NCBI RefSeq assembly: GCF_030463565.1 | Contig: NC_134660.1 | Location: forward strand, 4,601,501 to 4,665,500 | DNA: 64,000 bases | DNA from: Pelecanus crispus | Lineage: Eukaryota; Chordata; Aves; Pelecaniformes; Pelecanidae | Direction of reading: 5' to 3' | Shown here: in pieces, positions 1 through 33,806 of the stretch | How the letters are laid out: each line of letters opens with the position of its first letter | How positions within the stretch are numbered: position 1 is the stretch's first letter | Position numbers and translations under genes: made by a program | The notes under the pieces: generated by a model | Database searches by the model: none | What the model was told of the DNA's origin: nothing | What the model saw: only the letters and a program-made list of their open reading frames with translations

Positions 1-71
1 CTCCTCACTGGCTAAGGGGACCTCCATGGTGCCCATGTTGGAGTCTGTGTCCTGGATGTCAACCGTGTCCC
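1..71 (-). CDS. EFCAB13: Putative exon of an EFCAB13/EFCAB3-like EF-hand protein (partial at window edge)
   Basis: A ctgcag acceptor at 72-77 opens a frame reading GDTVDIQDTDSN and on to PLASEE at the edge. The first codon is completed by one base from the exon at 633-778, so the phases agree. The acidic, Ca-loop-like start after an AADG segment fits the degenerate EF-hand repeats of EFCAB13. A donor-like GTGAGG inside (near 7-10) means the exon could also end within the window. Confidence 0.4.
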
Positions 72-394
72 CTGCAGTATGGGAGAAGATGGAGCTTAGT
101 CAATGGGGAAATATGTTTGAGGAAGGAGAGGCCAAAATACAGACAAGAGTTTGCAGGGAGATTCTTGGCTGCAGCTTTAAATATTTCACCAAAAAGGCAG
201 TTTACAACACTGAGAACTCTCTTATCTGCAAAGGATTTTGCAATTTTAGAGAAACTTGCCCCAAAACTGCTTCCCAAACCAGGGCCCTTTTGGCCAGATG
301 TAGGCTGAAGGTCCAAGCTTTCCCCAAAGCATGGCACTCTCTCATCCCAGGCTAAGCCTGACTCCTTTACTGCCTGGGAGATCCTATGACAGAT

Positions 395-505
395 AAATCC
401 CAGAGCAACCCAGTCTGATCTCTCAGCCGACCCAGCTTTGAGCAAGAGCTTGGACTAGAGACCTCCTGAGGTCTGTTCCAACCTGAATTATTCTGTGATT
501 TTTGT
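395..505 (+). repeat. CR1 LINE 3'-end fragment
   Basis: The stretch contains the diagnostic CR1 tail: GCTTGGACTAGAGACCTCCT, then GAGGTCTGTTCCAACCTGAA and TTCTGTGATT. It lies in an intron of the putative EFCAB13-like gene. The left boundary is approximate. Confidence 0.75.
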
Positions 506-632
506 GCCCTGGGAAATCTCAACACTGGGTTTTTTAATTCCAGCTCTTTGTCCTCTTCTTCCCCAAGTCTTAAGCTTTTTGCCCAGCAGATGCTCCAGAT
601 CCTGAACAATCCCAAAGTGCTGATACACTCAC

Positions 633-778
633 CATCCGCAGCCACATCCTCCAGTGCCTCCTGGTGATTCTGGTCTGGTAAATGGATTTCCACTGGGGGT
701 AGGTGAGACTTCACCTCTCCAACATTGACCTGCTTCCCTAGAATCAATGAGGAGATGTGTTTCATTTCAGAAAATTTC
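633..778 (-). CDS. EFCAB13: Putative EF-hand repeat exon of EFCAB13/EFCAB3-like gene
   Basis: 146 bases between a ctctag acceptor and a perfect GTGAGT donor. It reads KFSEMKHISSLILGKQVNV, a helix with EIHLPDQNHQEALEDVAADG at the end. The pattern, a helix then G-x-V then a second helix ending in an acidic loop, is the repeated unit of EFCAB13/EFCAB3. In human EFCAB13 also follows ITGB3 in the same orientation. The assignment rests on this pattern, phase agreement with 1-71, and synteny; direct residue identity is low. Confidence 0.5.
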
Positions 779-1643
779 CTAGAGACCTGAAAAACACAGT
801 TCTAGGTGGTGAATGGGACAGAATGCACCTTAAATCATCTCCTGGCTGCATCAGGAAGCACTTTGCTCGTTCTTGGATTTATTAACCGCCATCAGTTTAC
901 AAAAGGAGTTGATGTATTAATGGGCTCCAAGAAGAGGGAGCACTTCAGCGCTTTCAGGAGTAAAAGTAGCATTAAAAAGAACCCCGGCCTGAAGTGTTGC
1001 TGCAGGAGCTGTGTCTGTGGGAATGGTTGCAGGGTGTCCCCATTCTCTGGAAACCTCCATGGGGGAAATTTCCCTGAGGATCCCTGTCCACAGTGGGAGA
1101 TGATCAGAAAGCTGCACAGAAAGGTGGAAAGCGTCTGACCAAGTGCGTACAGACATCACCATCTAGTGGTCCCTGACACCAACAGCCTCAACACAGCCCA
1201 AAATTTGCAGGCTCAGCAGGGTTGGAGTTACTACCACTCACAAATGGCTTCTCCCAGGGAGCTGAGAGCAACCACCACCTCCACCACCTGCCCCAGAAGG
1301 TACCTCCGGCTGCTCACACTCCTTTACGCTGGCCAGCACAGTGACACAGCCCTGATTTTGGGGGGAAAAAGCCACTACAGGCTCCCAGCAGCTGGTCCTC
1401 ACGGTCAAGAGCCTGATCCTGTAAGCAGCCATGCCCACTGGCATCAAGGGGCAGTGAACTTAGCTAAACAGGGGTCTTGTCTCATCCCACAGCTCACTGG
1501 GAAATGGAGATCTGCCCGAATGGCACACGTGGCATCGCTCTGGTTTCTCCAGTGTGCTGGAGTCACCAAGGCGGGACAGAGGACTGTAGAGGAGCATGAT
1601 GGAGCAAACACAGTTGAACTGGATGGGGAGGAGCAGGGGTTAC

Positions 1644-1723
1644 CTTCCAGCTCCAGCACAGTCTCCTCCTGCTCTTCCCCCTCCTTGTTGTACAGCTTCA
1701 TGCACAGGCTGGACATGCTCTTC
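1644..1723 (-). CDS. EFCAB13: Putative EFCAB13-like exon
   Basis: 80 bases between a ttggtag acceptor, preceded by pyrimidines, and a GTAACC donor. It reads KSMSSLCMKLYNKEGEEQEE then TVLELE. It resembles the human EFCAB13 stretch around MLSNLYMTLYDE. Its first base completes the Arg codon left open by the exon at 1844-2046. An exon linking its end phase to the exon at 633-778 is expected between them, but I did not find a convincing one. Confidence 0.45.
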
Positions 1724-1843
1724 CTACCAAGGGAGCAGACGGACACATGTGAGACGTCCCTGCCCAGCACCCGTCCCTCTGCCTTGGGGGTGCAGATCAC
1801 CCTGGGGTGGGACTGGCTCAACCCCGGACAGTCGCCGTGTTAC

Positions 1844-2046
1844 CTGTCCTGGGGTGTGACAGCTGCCTCGGGGGGGCTGGGGGCTCTGTGCTGCAATGCC
1901 CGGGGGCAGCTCTCCATGGCACCGCTGGTCCTCGAGGCTTGCCGCTGTGGCCGATCCTGGCCATCGGTCATGTACTTGCTTTTCTTCTTCTTCTTCTTGC
2001 CCCGTGGCTGCCTTTCCTTCAGTAGCACCTTGAAGCAAGAGGGGGT
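1844..2046 (-). CDS. EFCAB13: Putative EFCAB13-like exon with polylysine run
   Basis: 203 bases between a ccccag acceptor and a GTAACA donor, read in phase 0. It starts TPSCFKVLLKERQPRG, followed by six lysines and SKYMTDGQDRPQ, and ends VTPQD plus two bases that join in frame to 1723. The basic, low-complexity character matches the disordered N-terminal part of human EFCAB13 before its first EF-hand unit. The acceptor could instead be the nearby ttcaag, which would shorten the exon. Confidence 0.4.
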
Positions 2047-2675
2047 CTGGGGCCGGGAGCACCCACACCATCAAACGCTGTCTGAGCCCGGGCTGAGCCC
2101 AAGGAAGGGAACGGGAGGGACCTGGCCCTCATCTGGGAGGGTCCAGTCCTCCACCTCTGGAAGGTCCCCCAGCTCCTGCACAGGAGTGTACCCCAGGCTG
2201 GGCCACACCAGGGTGCTCAGCAGCAAACAAATAATCCATCTCCAGGCCAAATCCTTGCCTGAGCTTCCCAGGAGAAGATACGGACACGCGGATCCTGCCA
2301 TCCACCCCCAGCTGCATGCCCGGGGGTTGAGGGTTGTGTGCATGGGTGATGGGCACGTGGTTTTGGGGTGCGGGCACACTTTCAAAAGAACTCATGTGAA
2401 TGTGTGCAGGGGCCAGTGCTGCCCACCCTCACCTGCGTTGCTTTATCTGCCTTTGGCAAGTCCTTCCTGCACACCGCCTGCCTGGGTGGATACATCTTGG
2501 CCATCAGTACCATGCAGCATGGGGAAGCCTCCCTGCAATGTTGGCACCATCCTCCATCACCCTCCCCTTCCCGTCCTGCAGCTTTTCTGCCTTGAGGACA
2601 AGTGGGGAACATGAGGACCCCAAAACATGGGCAAATGTGGGCTCCCTCCATCCAAGGAGACAGCCCCTCGCTTAC

Positions 2676-2801
2676 CTGGAGGTCCTGCTGAATGTGGAGG
2701 TGCTGCTGTCCGTGGAGGTGCTGCGGGATGAGGACACCCTCCTGCGGGCCAATGGGGCTCGGGAGCAGGCAGATGTGTCCTGACTCTCTGCTGAGCCACA
2801 T
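2676..2801 (-). CDS. Possible N-terminal exon of the EFCAB13-like gene
   Basis: A strong CAG/GTAAGC donor at 2671-2676 closes a frame reading HGQQHLHIQQDLQ, which joins in phase to the exon at 1844-2046. An in-frame ATG at 2801 could be the start (42 codons), but an upstream acceptor cannot be excluded. Another frame of the same stretch is serine-rich but would not match the next exon's phase. Tentative. Confidence 0.25.
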
Positions 2802-4489
2802 CGTGGTGGCTGCTGCTGAGCCTTGGTGGCCGCAGGACCCGAGGGTTTTGGCAGCTTGCAGGGCTCCATCCCCTCCTTGTCCCGGCCCCGCTGACACCCA
2901 GGGGTCTCACACCCGGGGGGCTGTGGCCGAGGGCACGGCTGGGAAGGATGTGACCCAGGGCTCTGTGTCTGTGGCGGGGCAGGAGGTGACTTCAGTGCCA
3001 GGGGCTGCCTAGCAAGAGGGTGCTGCAGAGCGGGGCCCCACCACAGCACCCCGCATCCTCCCAGCCCGCTCCAGGGACCCCGCAGCTGATTCACCCTCTG
3101 GGCGACTGCCCCGCTGGCCTTGGGTGCACCCGGGCGGTGCACAGCAGTCCCCAAGCTCGCTGCCTGGTGTCACCTCTCTGTCCCTGTTCTGCCTGATGTC
3201 ACAGAGCGCCTGGTGGCACCGGTGACATTCCTGGGCTCAGCTCCCCGCCGCCAGCAAGCGTGGAGCTGGGACCAGGTCCGACAGGGTCCGATGGGGTCTC
3301 CGAGGCACCAGGTGGCACAGGGATGGGGACAACATCCAGGGCCTGAGTACAACTGTGCCTCTGTCCCTCCGGCTGCTGCTTGCTGGGCCCTGCACCATGC
3401 CCATAGCCCTGAGCAGGATCAGCCCCTGTGCAGGCTGGATGCGTCCCATGGAAGGACCCTTGCTGGCTCAGGGAGAGCAGGGCAGGTTTCCCGGCTGGAT
3501 GACCTGGGGGGGGTGGCTGCTGTGAACCCCAGGGTGGCACTGCACCCCTATGGCACCACGAGTGCTGCAGCATCTTCAAGTGGGTGCCCAGCAGCGGGTG
3601 CTGCTGCACGGCAAACACAGAGGGCTCAGCCGAAACCCCTGCACCCCAAAATCCCTCCCCAGCCAGTCTGGGGGTCTCATCCTCCTCCTCCTCCATGTGG
3701 CAGCCAGGCTCTGCCTTGGCCACCTCTTTGCCTTCCCCTTGGCCAACCCCACAGCTGAAATGCTCCTCCTGGGGCCAAACCCAGCTGAGCCCAACCCTAC
3801 CCAGCCCCAGGGCCCTCTTGGGTGCTGTTAACACCCACCCTGAGCCCCCACCTGCTGCAGCTGGAGACACTGAGTGCTGCCCCAGGTGCCTGGACCCACT
3901 GCATGGGCTGGAGGCACCCCCTGGCCCAGAGGTGTGTGGGGGGTGTCAGAGAGCCAGGCAGTTTTCCCAGCACCTTCTGTGGTCCCAAAATGCTGCTTTG
4001 AAGGGTGGCTGCTGGCTGTCCCTGCAGCCCTGTGCAACATGGTGCTGAGTGGGTGCATGGGCTGGGTGCTGGGGGCACAGGCAGGACCCTGCTCCCAGGT
4101 TTAGCACCTTCACACCCAGCCCAGGCCCCCGCTGCCCCTGGGATGGTCCTGCAGTGGTCCCAGCCCAGCTCCCCTCCTCCGGGGGCTTCTCCAGCACACA
4201 GAAGGGCTCACAGAGACCTGTGGGGCAGGATGGGGGGCTGCTGGTGTTCACCCCACTTGCAATGAAGCAAGGTGGCTGCCAGGAGTACCAGTCTGCAGCA
4301 GGCTCTGGCCCGTCCTGTTCCCCCAAATGTGTTACCACCCCCAGGAGGGCACCAGTAACACAGCAGAGACCCCCATGGGGGGCCCACAGCCCTGCTTGCA
4401 CTGGCTCCCCCAGCCCCAGAAGTCACCCTGGGGTGCCAGGGGCTGCCCACAGGGCGGGAGGCCTGGGCAGAGACCGCTGGTGGGGACAC
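2802..4489. other. GC-rich stretch without a recognised gene
   Basis: Between the putative first EFCAB13-like exon and the ITGB3 polyadenylation signals. Open frames exist on both strands because of high GC content, but none resembles a known protein or has convincing splice context. It may hold the 5' UTR or promoter of the left-hand gene. Confidence 0.4.
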
Positions 4490-5846
4490 CAACACCATTA
4501 GTAGTTTGAGGTTGTTTTATTTATTTTAATTTCTGTGGCGGGAATCGCTGCCGCTCTGGTGCTGCCCATCTGCCCCCGGCTCCAGGGCTCAGCCCCGGCT
4601 CCCAGCCCGGCACCAGCGACTGCTGCCTGCAGCCAGCCTGAGCCCCTGGCCCTGCTCCCACGCTGCTGGGGACAGGCCAGCCAGGGAACGGGGAACACAA
4701 CCACCACCAGCTCAGCCAACACGCTGCCAGGGCCCCAGGGACTACACAGAGCACGAGGTTGCTGTTGCTTTTTGGTGCAATCGAGGGGAACAGAGGCACC
4801 AGGCTCTGGCTGATGCAGGCACCGGGCAGCAGCAATGTTACAGCCATACTCTGCTACCAGGACGTTTTTGTTTTCTCACAGGGGACAAACCACAGGTGTT
4901 ACACCACAGGTGATACACAGCCCCAGGCAGCAGGGACATGGCCTCAACCCTGCCTGCTCTTCTGGAACACTGAGCTACACAGAAAACCAAGCGTGGTGCA
5001 GTTACACAGCCCAAAAAGCACAGAAAAGGGAGAGAGGTGGCCAGGCTCAGGGGATAGTGGGCATCACAGCCCTCCCCAGGCTGCTGCCTGCTCATTCATG
5101 TGCTTTGGGGCACAGGGACAGTGGAGGGGGACACGGGGAGCTCAGCACCATCCCAGGAGCTGAACCAGGCTGCAGCTAGGACCAGCACAGCTGATGCTAC
5201 ATAGAGTTGGACAGTGGTGCAAGCTGAGTGCACGTGGAGGGAATGAGGAAGGGCACCGTGATGCTGGGGCATTTGCTTTTCACCATCCCAGGCCACAGCA
5301 GTGCCAGAAAGACGTGGCTGCAAGAAGCACGGAGCCGCTGGGTTGCTCAAGCGGTGTCCTCAAGCCACAAAGCCACGCGATGGCTCCTGCCCCCAAGGAG
5401 GCTGCTCCTGCGCCCAGGAGAGCCGCGTCTGTCCAGTGCACGGGGGGACTCTCCCAGCAGGCAGAGCTTCACCAGCACAGGCCATGGAGGAGAGCACAAC
5501 TCAGCCTTTAGTTCGAGCAGCCACGCTCCTGAAATCCTCTTGGCCCCATGAGCACCTAACAGTTCACAGACTCTCCAGGCAGAGAAAGTCCCATTTCTCC
5601 ACATTCAGTGTATGGAGGGGTCACCGGCTCCTGCGACACGACCCACCGAGGTAAGGATGAGAGGTTTGCTGTGGAAAGCACATCCCTGCAGTTACAGTGG
5701 GGTGATGGACAACAGAGCCTCAGAGGCAGTTGAGGGATTGTTAAATTACACGCAGACACACACACACAAGTTCTTCTGTAAACCGGACTCCAGAAGATCC
5801 CACAGATCCTCGGCTGATCCCATGGCCAGCACTGGATGTGGCATCA
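4490..5846 (-). other. ITGB3: Probable ITGB3 3' untranslated region
   Basis: About 1.35 kb between the ITGB3 stop and the first minus-strand AATAAA signals. No coding signal is recognisable in it. The extent is inferred from the polyadenylation signals only. Confidence 0.5.
4516..4525 (-). terminator. Paired overlapping AATAAA polyadenylation signals
   Basis: On the minus strand two AATAAA hexamers overlap here (TTTATTTATT on the plus strand). A GT-rich stretch lies just beyond (about 4470-4500), as expected for a downstream element. The likely user is ITGB3. Confidence 0.6.
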
Positions 5847-27063
<21,217 letters not shown>

Positions 27064-30000
27064 CTCCTCTGAGCCCCGAGTGTGGGGGCCTGCTTGGACC
27101 AGCCCCGCCGTGAGTGACGGAGAGCAGCTCTGGGGTGGCCGGAGGTTTTGAGCGATCGGGTGTACGGCTGGAGGAAGCACTGGCTCGTCACTGAGTTTTG
27201 AGTCACGGAGTGCCCCCGCCTGCTCTGCCTCCAGTTTCTCATGGTTTTTTTTCTCTCTCAGCTCAGACAAGGACCTAATAAACCCTGGCAGCACGTACAC
27301 GGCACTGGTGACCTACAGCCCTGGGGCTGGTAACAGGCTCTTTTCCATAGGCTCTTTCGCCTGGGTTTAATTCCTTGCAAACCTTGCTCACTCCCTCCTT
27401 TTATTAACTCTTGCATGAAAGGCAGCCCGGGTTTTAAATCCAGCCTGAGCTGCCTCTGAGTTCAAGGATTTAAGGGAAAATAGAGCAAATATGTACAGAT
27501 ATGAAAGTGTGGGTTCTCAGCTCCCCTCCCCAGAGCGCTGGTGCAAATGGGAATATCTCTGCTGAAATGGAGCTGGGAGCTGAGTGAGATCCAGCCAAGA
27601 ATTGGACCTGGTAAAACCAGCAGTTTGGGTATAAATCTGGGCATGGCAAGGGGAGAGAAGTTCAGCCTTGGGTCAGACAATTTGGATCTGATTTTCTTCT
27701 CACTCGTATTGTTTTTTCCCCTCTGTGTCCTCAGAAATTGCTTCTGTACTGAGCATGTACAGGGAGTCAGATCTGCACAAGAATTGTCCCCACTGAAATG
27801 CTGGAGCTGCTTGTGGGTGCCTCCCGAAGGGGTTTTATAAACCTCTTGTTCCCCTGCGATACCGAGGTCCTTCTTGGGGATGGGGAAACTGAGGCACCCA
27901 AAATATGGGCTGGGAGGCAAATGGGAGAGAAGGGCTGTTTCCCTGGAGCCCTGGGCTGCTCCCTCCCACCTGGTGACAGGGGTTGGGGACAGTAACGACA
28001 CAACCCTGGGTCAGGACGATCCAACATGCAGAAATGCCGGGCAGCAGAAAATGAGCTCGCGTGGGTGCCAGGAGCTGCAGCCGCAGCCTGGCAGTGCTGG
28101 CAGCCACGGGGCAATGAGCCAAGCGCGGTGTGAGACCCACAGCCCCGCGCCAGGAGAGATGGGGAGAACGGCATCCCAGGGCCGTGCGGCTCTCAACGAG
28201 AGGTGATGGCGTTGGTGAGGGTGAGACGGAGATGGGGACTCAGCCTCAGGAGCCGGGGACTTTTCTTGGCTTTAAAAGAAGAAGGTTTGATGAGTCTTTG
28301 CTTCCCCACTTGGCCCCGTGTCCCTGCGGGGTGCTGCTGCCCTCCCATGGCTGCATGGGCTCCGCTCAGCGAGGGATCGTTTTCCTCCTGGGATCCACCT
28401 CCCTCCCCAAGACTTGTTAATGAGGCTTTGGTAAAGGGGACCAGGAGAAGCCCATCGACCCTCATGCAGTGTCAAAAAGGGCAGCACCTTGGCTGGCCTG
28501 TCAGTACAAACCCCAGACCTGCTTTCTGGGGGGCTCTACGTCTCACCTTGCTCCAGATCCTGGAGCCATCTCTCACTGCAGAGCCCATTAGCCAGTTTTA
28601 GGGCATCCAAATTCCTACTTTTCCTGCACGGGTCCTCTCTCCCTGCCAGAAAATGCTGCCTGTGTGGCCTTTTCCTGTTGTGCAGGGTTTTCTGGCCATG
28701 TGGCAGCCTGTCTGTGTACCCTGTACCTGTGAGCATGTCTGATGCTTCATGGAAGGGATGATGAATTTGTCTAAGTTTCCACAGAGAAATGTGGGAGCCC
28801 TGCTTGGCTCTGCACACCCCACAGATCCGTCCTGCCATCGATCTCGCCAGCTCTCTTCACTGGGGGACTCGTCCTGCCATGCCACTGGTCGCTCAAACCA
28901 GCAAGTGCTGCAGCTCCAAAGGGACAGACAGCCCTGTGAGTCCTGAAACTTCCTGCGCAGCATAAATGGGGATACACCAGCCCGTGCTTCCAGCATGGTG
29001 CAAAAACTTTGAAGAAGGAAGAAGTCACAAAATTAAGTATTTGATCTGCCTGCACCTGCCTGGGCTCTTGTCCTGCCTGAGAACAAGGATGGCATGAACT
29101 CAATTCAGCACATTTAGACTCAATTTCCCTGCAAGAAGGTGCTGCTTGTCCTGAAAACATCGCCATGATGTTAACTCCGGGCACTGTGTAACAGATAATG
29201 GGATGCTCTGGGTATTGAAATCCCTGTTTGGATTAAGGCAAGAAGCAGGCAGGGGTGTTTGAGAGCTGGGCGGTCCCATGGTCCCGGCTGCCTCTTCACC
29301 GCAGGCTGTGACCCAGGAGCGATGGGTGCAGCAGCCTGAAGTGTGCTTGGGCATGCGGGGAGAGGAGAGCCTGGAGTTGGAGCAAGCAGAGCCTGGAGCT
29401 GGAGCCAGCAGAGGGAGCAGAAACTCCTCCAGCCGGGGAGAGGAGCTCCCACCCGTGCTGGGGCACCGAGGATGCTCTGGTTGCCCATGGGGACTTTTCC
29501 TGGCCCTCAGGTTAAACACGAGCAGACGCTCTTGTTCGATCAGGGCTTTCCACCTCCCTCCCCGCAAGCACTTCTGCTGCAAACTGCCCTCGCAGACCGG
29601 GCAGCCCTTCAGGGAGAGAAACGCCACGTGCAAAACAAGGAGGAAAAAGCAACAAGTAAACCCCAAACCAAACAGTTTTTGAGCCCCTGAAGTCACAGCA
29701 GTAGAACAGGGACACAGGTCCCAGCCACCTAAAAGGAAAACCAATTAACACTCTCTCTACCAAGCCACCCTCCGTCCTCAGCCAGCCAGCTTCATGCTCC
29801 TGCCTTTAGCTGCAATTTATCAATTCTCATTTAGGTTTATTAAAATCCCCTTCGGGGACTGGGCAAAGAAAGCGAGCCAAGATGCACACAGATAAATCAG
29901 GATAAGGTCCCCACATCGTGGCTCGAGAGTGATCTCCTGTTCTATGCCATCCAGACACGTTTCCAGGCAAACACCAACGGGGAAAGCCGGGACATGGCAG

Positions 30001-30500
30001 TTCCACAGGCACAGCCCTGGGACGGCAAGGGTCAGGACTCAGCCGGACACGGCTGGATGCCCTGACTTGTGCTTTCACTCTGGGAGCTTACACAGACAAG
30101 GAGAGGGGAGCGATGATGAACCTTCCCCTGGGATTCTCTTGGTGGGGGTGAGGGGGCTGAGGGAGAGGGTCTGGGGTGCTCCAGTGATGCTGCTGTCGGA
30201 CTCAGAGCCGGGGACAGGGCAGGGAAGGAGTACTGGGCAGAGATCAGGGTGCAGCATCGCAGGGCTCCCCTTTGAAGGGGCTAAAGGAGCGGGAGGGGGA
30301 GAAGAGGGAGACAAAGGTGCCCGGGGAGGAAACCCGCAGCTGGAGGAAGACAAGGATGCAGAGAGGGGCATGGATCCAGCCCTCATCTGGAAGCCCAGGA
30401 CAGGCACCACTGAGCAGAGCTGGGGGCGGACCAGGCTGGATTGGGCCAGTCCTGCTCTAAGGAGTGGGTGGCACAGAGCAGCAACCGGCGATCGGCGAGA
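27064..30500. other. Divergent intergenic region between ITGB3 and RPRML
   Basis: About 3.4 kb upstream of both genes. It must hold the ITGB3 promoter and 5' UTR. I see no clear TATA box near 27063 on the minus strand and no recognisable gene; the open frames here lack family resemblance. Confidence 0.5.
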
Positions 30501-31654
<1,154 letters not shown>

Positions 31655-31862
31655 AGCCACCAGGCTTTTGTAGGCAAGTGAACTGTCTGGACCTGATGCT
31701 GAGATGCAGATTCCCATGTGTTTGGGGCAGCTGGGGGGGAGTGGAAAGGGAGGGAGGGGTCTTTTGATATGTCTGTGTCCATGGGAAAGCAAACCTGCGC
31801 TTCCCAGTCAACAAACTCTGTCGTGGTGAATGGGGAAATCTCCCCAGAGTTGTATGAAGTGC

Positions 31863-31868
31863 AATAAA
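31863..31868 (+). terminator. RPRML: AATAAA polyadenylation signal downstream of RPRML
   Basis: The first AATAAA after the stop, 209 bases downstream. It would give a short 3' UTR. Confidence 0.55.
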
Positions 31869-32253
31869 TGACCAGCACCATGTTGCATGCAGAAATGGCT
31901 TAAGTTTTGCATGAAACTTGCAGAAACAGTGATAATGTGCAGATCTGGACTCTTTTCTGCTGTTACCTTGGATACCACTACCTGGGATTTAGGGCTAAAA
32001 AAAAAAAAAAAAAAAGGGAAAAAAAAAGGCAAATAACTCACTACAAGAAGAAAACAAACTAAAGGGAAAGCAAAATGCATGGCACAGACCACATCTTTGA
32101 CCATGGGAAGTGCCGTGTGGGTCGTACAACAAAGTCTGCATGCTACAAAATGTGTCTGTTTGTTTGTATTTTGGACCTCAAGCATGCATCTTCTGGTAGA
32201 GTTTTGTAATGGGGAAAGCATGTTCTTCCTTATTTTTCTGAGCTATCCTGTTA

Positions 32254-32259
32254 AATAAA
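32254..32259 (+). terminator. RPRML: Second AATAAA polyadenylation signal downstream of RPRML
   Basis: An alternative signal about 600 bases after the stop, in an AT-rich stretch. It is consistent with a longer 3' UTR. Confidence 0.45.
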
Positions 32260-33231
32260 CTGGTACTTTCTTCTTTCACACTATGCTGAAGGAAGAAAAG
32301 AACCCAGATAAATATAAAAACCCACTCCAACCCCAAAACAAAAGCATGCTTGTTTTTGTACACAACAGCCTTTTTTCCAAGTGCTATATTGTTACAGTCC
32401 TTGATGTTTTTGTAGTTTTTTGAAAACTGGTGAACATTCAGGAAAAAAAGAACCTGTTTCAAAAGAATTTTGTGTTGTCTTCATTTTCTTTCTCTGAGTT
32501 CAGGTATTTCAATCCTAGTTCCAGATATAATAATCTCACCTTCCAATTGAACTCTAGTTAGAGATATTTCTTTAAAGCAGAAACTACCATACATTTTTCA
32601 CAGTCAAGCAGCAGTTACCACTAGCAAATAAATTCATCAGGAACTATGTATTTCAGGCTTGTGTTAAATACCTGCACAGTACTGAAGCAGAGATTCATCG
32701 AGATGCATTGAGTGCCTCTTGCAAAGCAAGATTTCAGCCTCTGAGTTAAAATCTCCAGCTCCTCTGATCCTGATGAGCTGTCAAAACTAAATTGTGTGTG
32801 AGGAGGAGGACTCCTGACCTTTGTTCAGTGATGGAATTACAGCTCTGTCTGTGGGTGTGAGATGGAAATAATTTGAGTTTTGTTGCGCCAACAATATTCC
32901 TGCTGGGTCCACTTCTGTAGTGGGAAAGCAATCCTGGATACTGGAGGAGCTGATGATCTGGATGTAAATCCAGAAGAACAGTTCTCTGCCGTTCCCAGAA
33001 GGAGGAACAAGATTAGAGTACGTTTTGTAATTAATCAATATTTGCTGAGCACCTTCTTCAAGGTTCCCACAGGGTATTGGTGGACTAAACCCAGTGCAGA
33101 GCAGGACTAGTGCAGCGCTGTCACTGGTTGCTCCCACTAACCTGTTGTCTGTAATGCCTTAAGAGCACAAAGACAACGTGGCAGCAGGACCAGAATTTGG
33201 GATTCAAAGCTCTGAAATGTCCCATTGGTGC
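32260..33231. other. Intergenic AT-rich stretch
   Basis: No gene or clear repeat seen between the RPRML 3' end and the solo LTR. Confidence 0.5.
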
Positions 33232-33236
33232 CAGTG

Positions 33237-33806
33237 TGTCCTGGTTTCGGCTGGGATAGAGTTAATTTTCCTCCTAGTAGCAGGCGTAGTGCTGTGTTTT
33301 GGATTTAGTAGGAGAAGAATGTTGATAACACGCTGATGTTTTTAGTTGTTGCTAAGTACTGCTTATGCCAGTCAAGGACTTTTCAGCTTCCCATGCTCTG
33401 CCAGGTACACAAGAAACTGGGAAGGGGCACAGCCAGAATAGTTGATCCAAACTGACCAAAGGGCTGTTCCATACCATATGACGTCATGCTCAGTATATAA
33501 ACTGGGGGGGGTTGGCCGGGGAGCAGCGATTGCTGCTCGGGAACTGTCTGGGTGTCGGTCAGCGGGTGGTGAGCAATTGCATTGTGCATCACTTGCTTTG
33601 TATATCATTATTATTATTATCATTATTATACTGTTACTATTAGCATTACTATTTTACTTTATTTCAGTTATTACACTGTTCTTATCTCAACCCAGGAGTG
33701 TTTCTCACTCTTACTCCTCTGATTCTCTCCCCCATCCCATCGGGGTAGGGGGAGTGAGCAAGCGGCTGCGTGGTGCTTAGTTGCTGGCTGGGGCTAAACC
33801 ACAACA
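33237..33806 (+). mobile_element. Solo LTR of an avian endogenous retrovirus with 5-bp target-site duplication
   Basis: 570 bp from TGTCCTGGTTTCGG to CCACAACA, flanked by the direct repeat CAGTG (33232-33236 and 33807-33811). A palindromic CRE, TGACGTCA, lies at 33479-33486, just before a TATATAA box at 33494-33500, marking the sense direction. An (ATT)n-rich stretch follows the start region. A 5-bp duplication is typical of class III (ERVL-like) elements. No internal retroviral genes remain. Confidence 0.9.
33479..33500 (+). promoter_or_regulatory. LTR promoter core: CRE palindrome and TATA box
   Basis: TGACGTCA is followed after 7 bases by TATATAA, the U3 promoter core of the solo LTR. Both elements are intact. 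In the sister copy in ITGB3 intron 3 the CRE is lost. Confidence 0.65.

Noticed and set aside
1291-1350. Possible EFCAB13-like exon on the minus strand (acceptor AAATCAG, donor GTACCT)
   Set aside because: The phase left by the exon at 1644-1723 runs into a stop after about 12 codons.
1500-1606. Another candidate linking exon on the minus strand (acceptor CTCTACAG, donor GTGAGC)
   Set aside because: The phase is open, but the translation shows no EF-hand-like pattern and the end phase does not fit the exon at 633-778.
1166-2614. 482-codon plus-strand open frame
   Set aside because: It has no family resemblance and lies antisense to exons with good splice sites. High GC content explains the lack of stops.
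27880-27905. MIR-like GGGAAACTGAGGCACC
   Set aside because: Only a short core matches and the flanks do not follow MIR order.
29100-29744. 214-codon minus-strand open frame upstream of ITGB3
   Set aside because: No start context, splice support or recognisable domain. It looks like a chance frame in GC-rich DNA.
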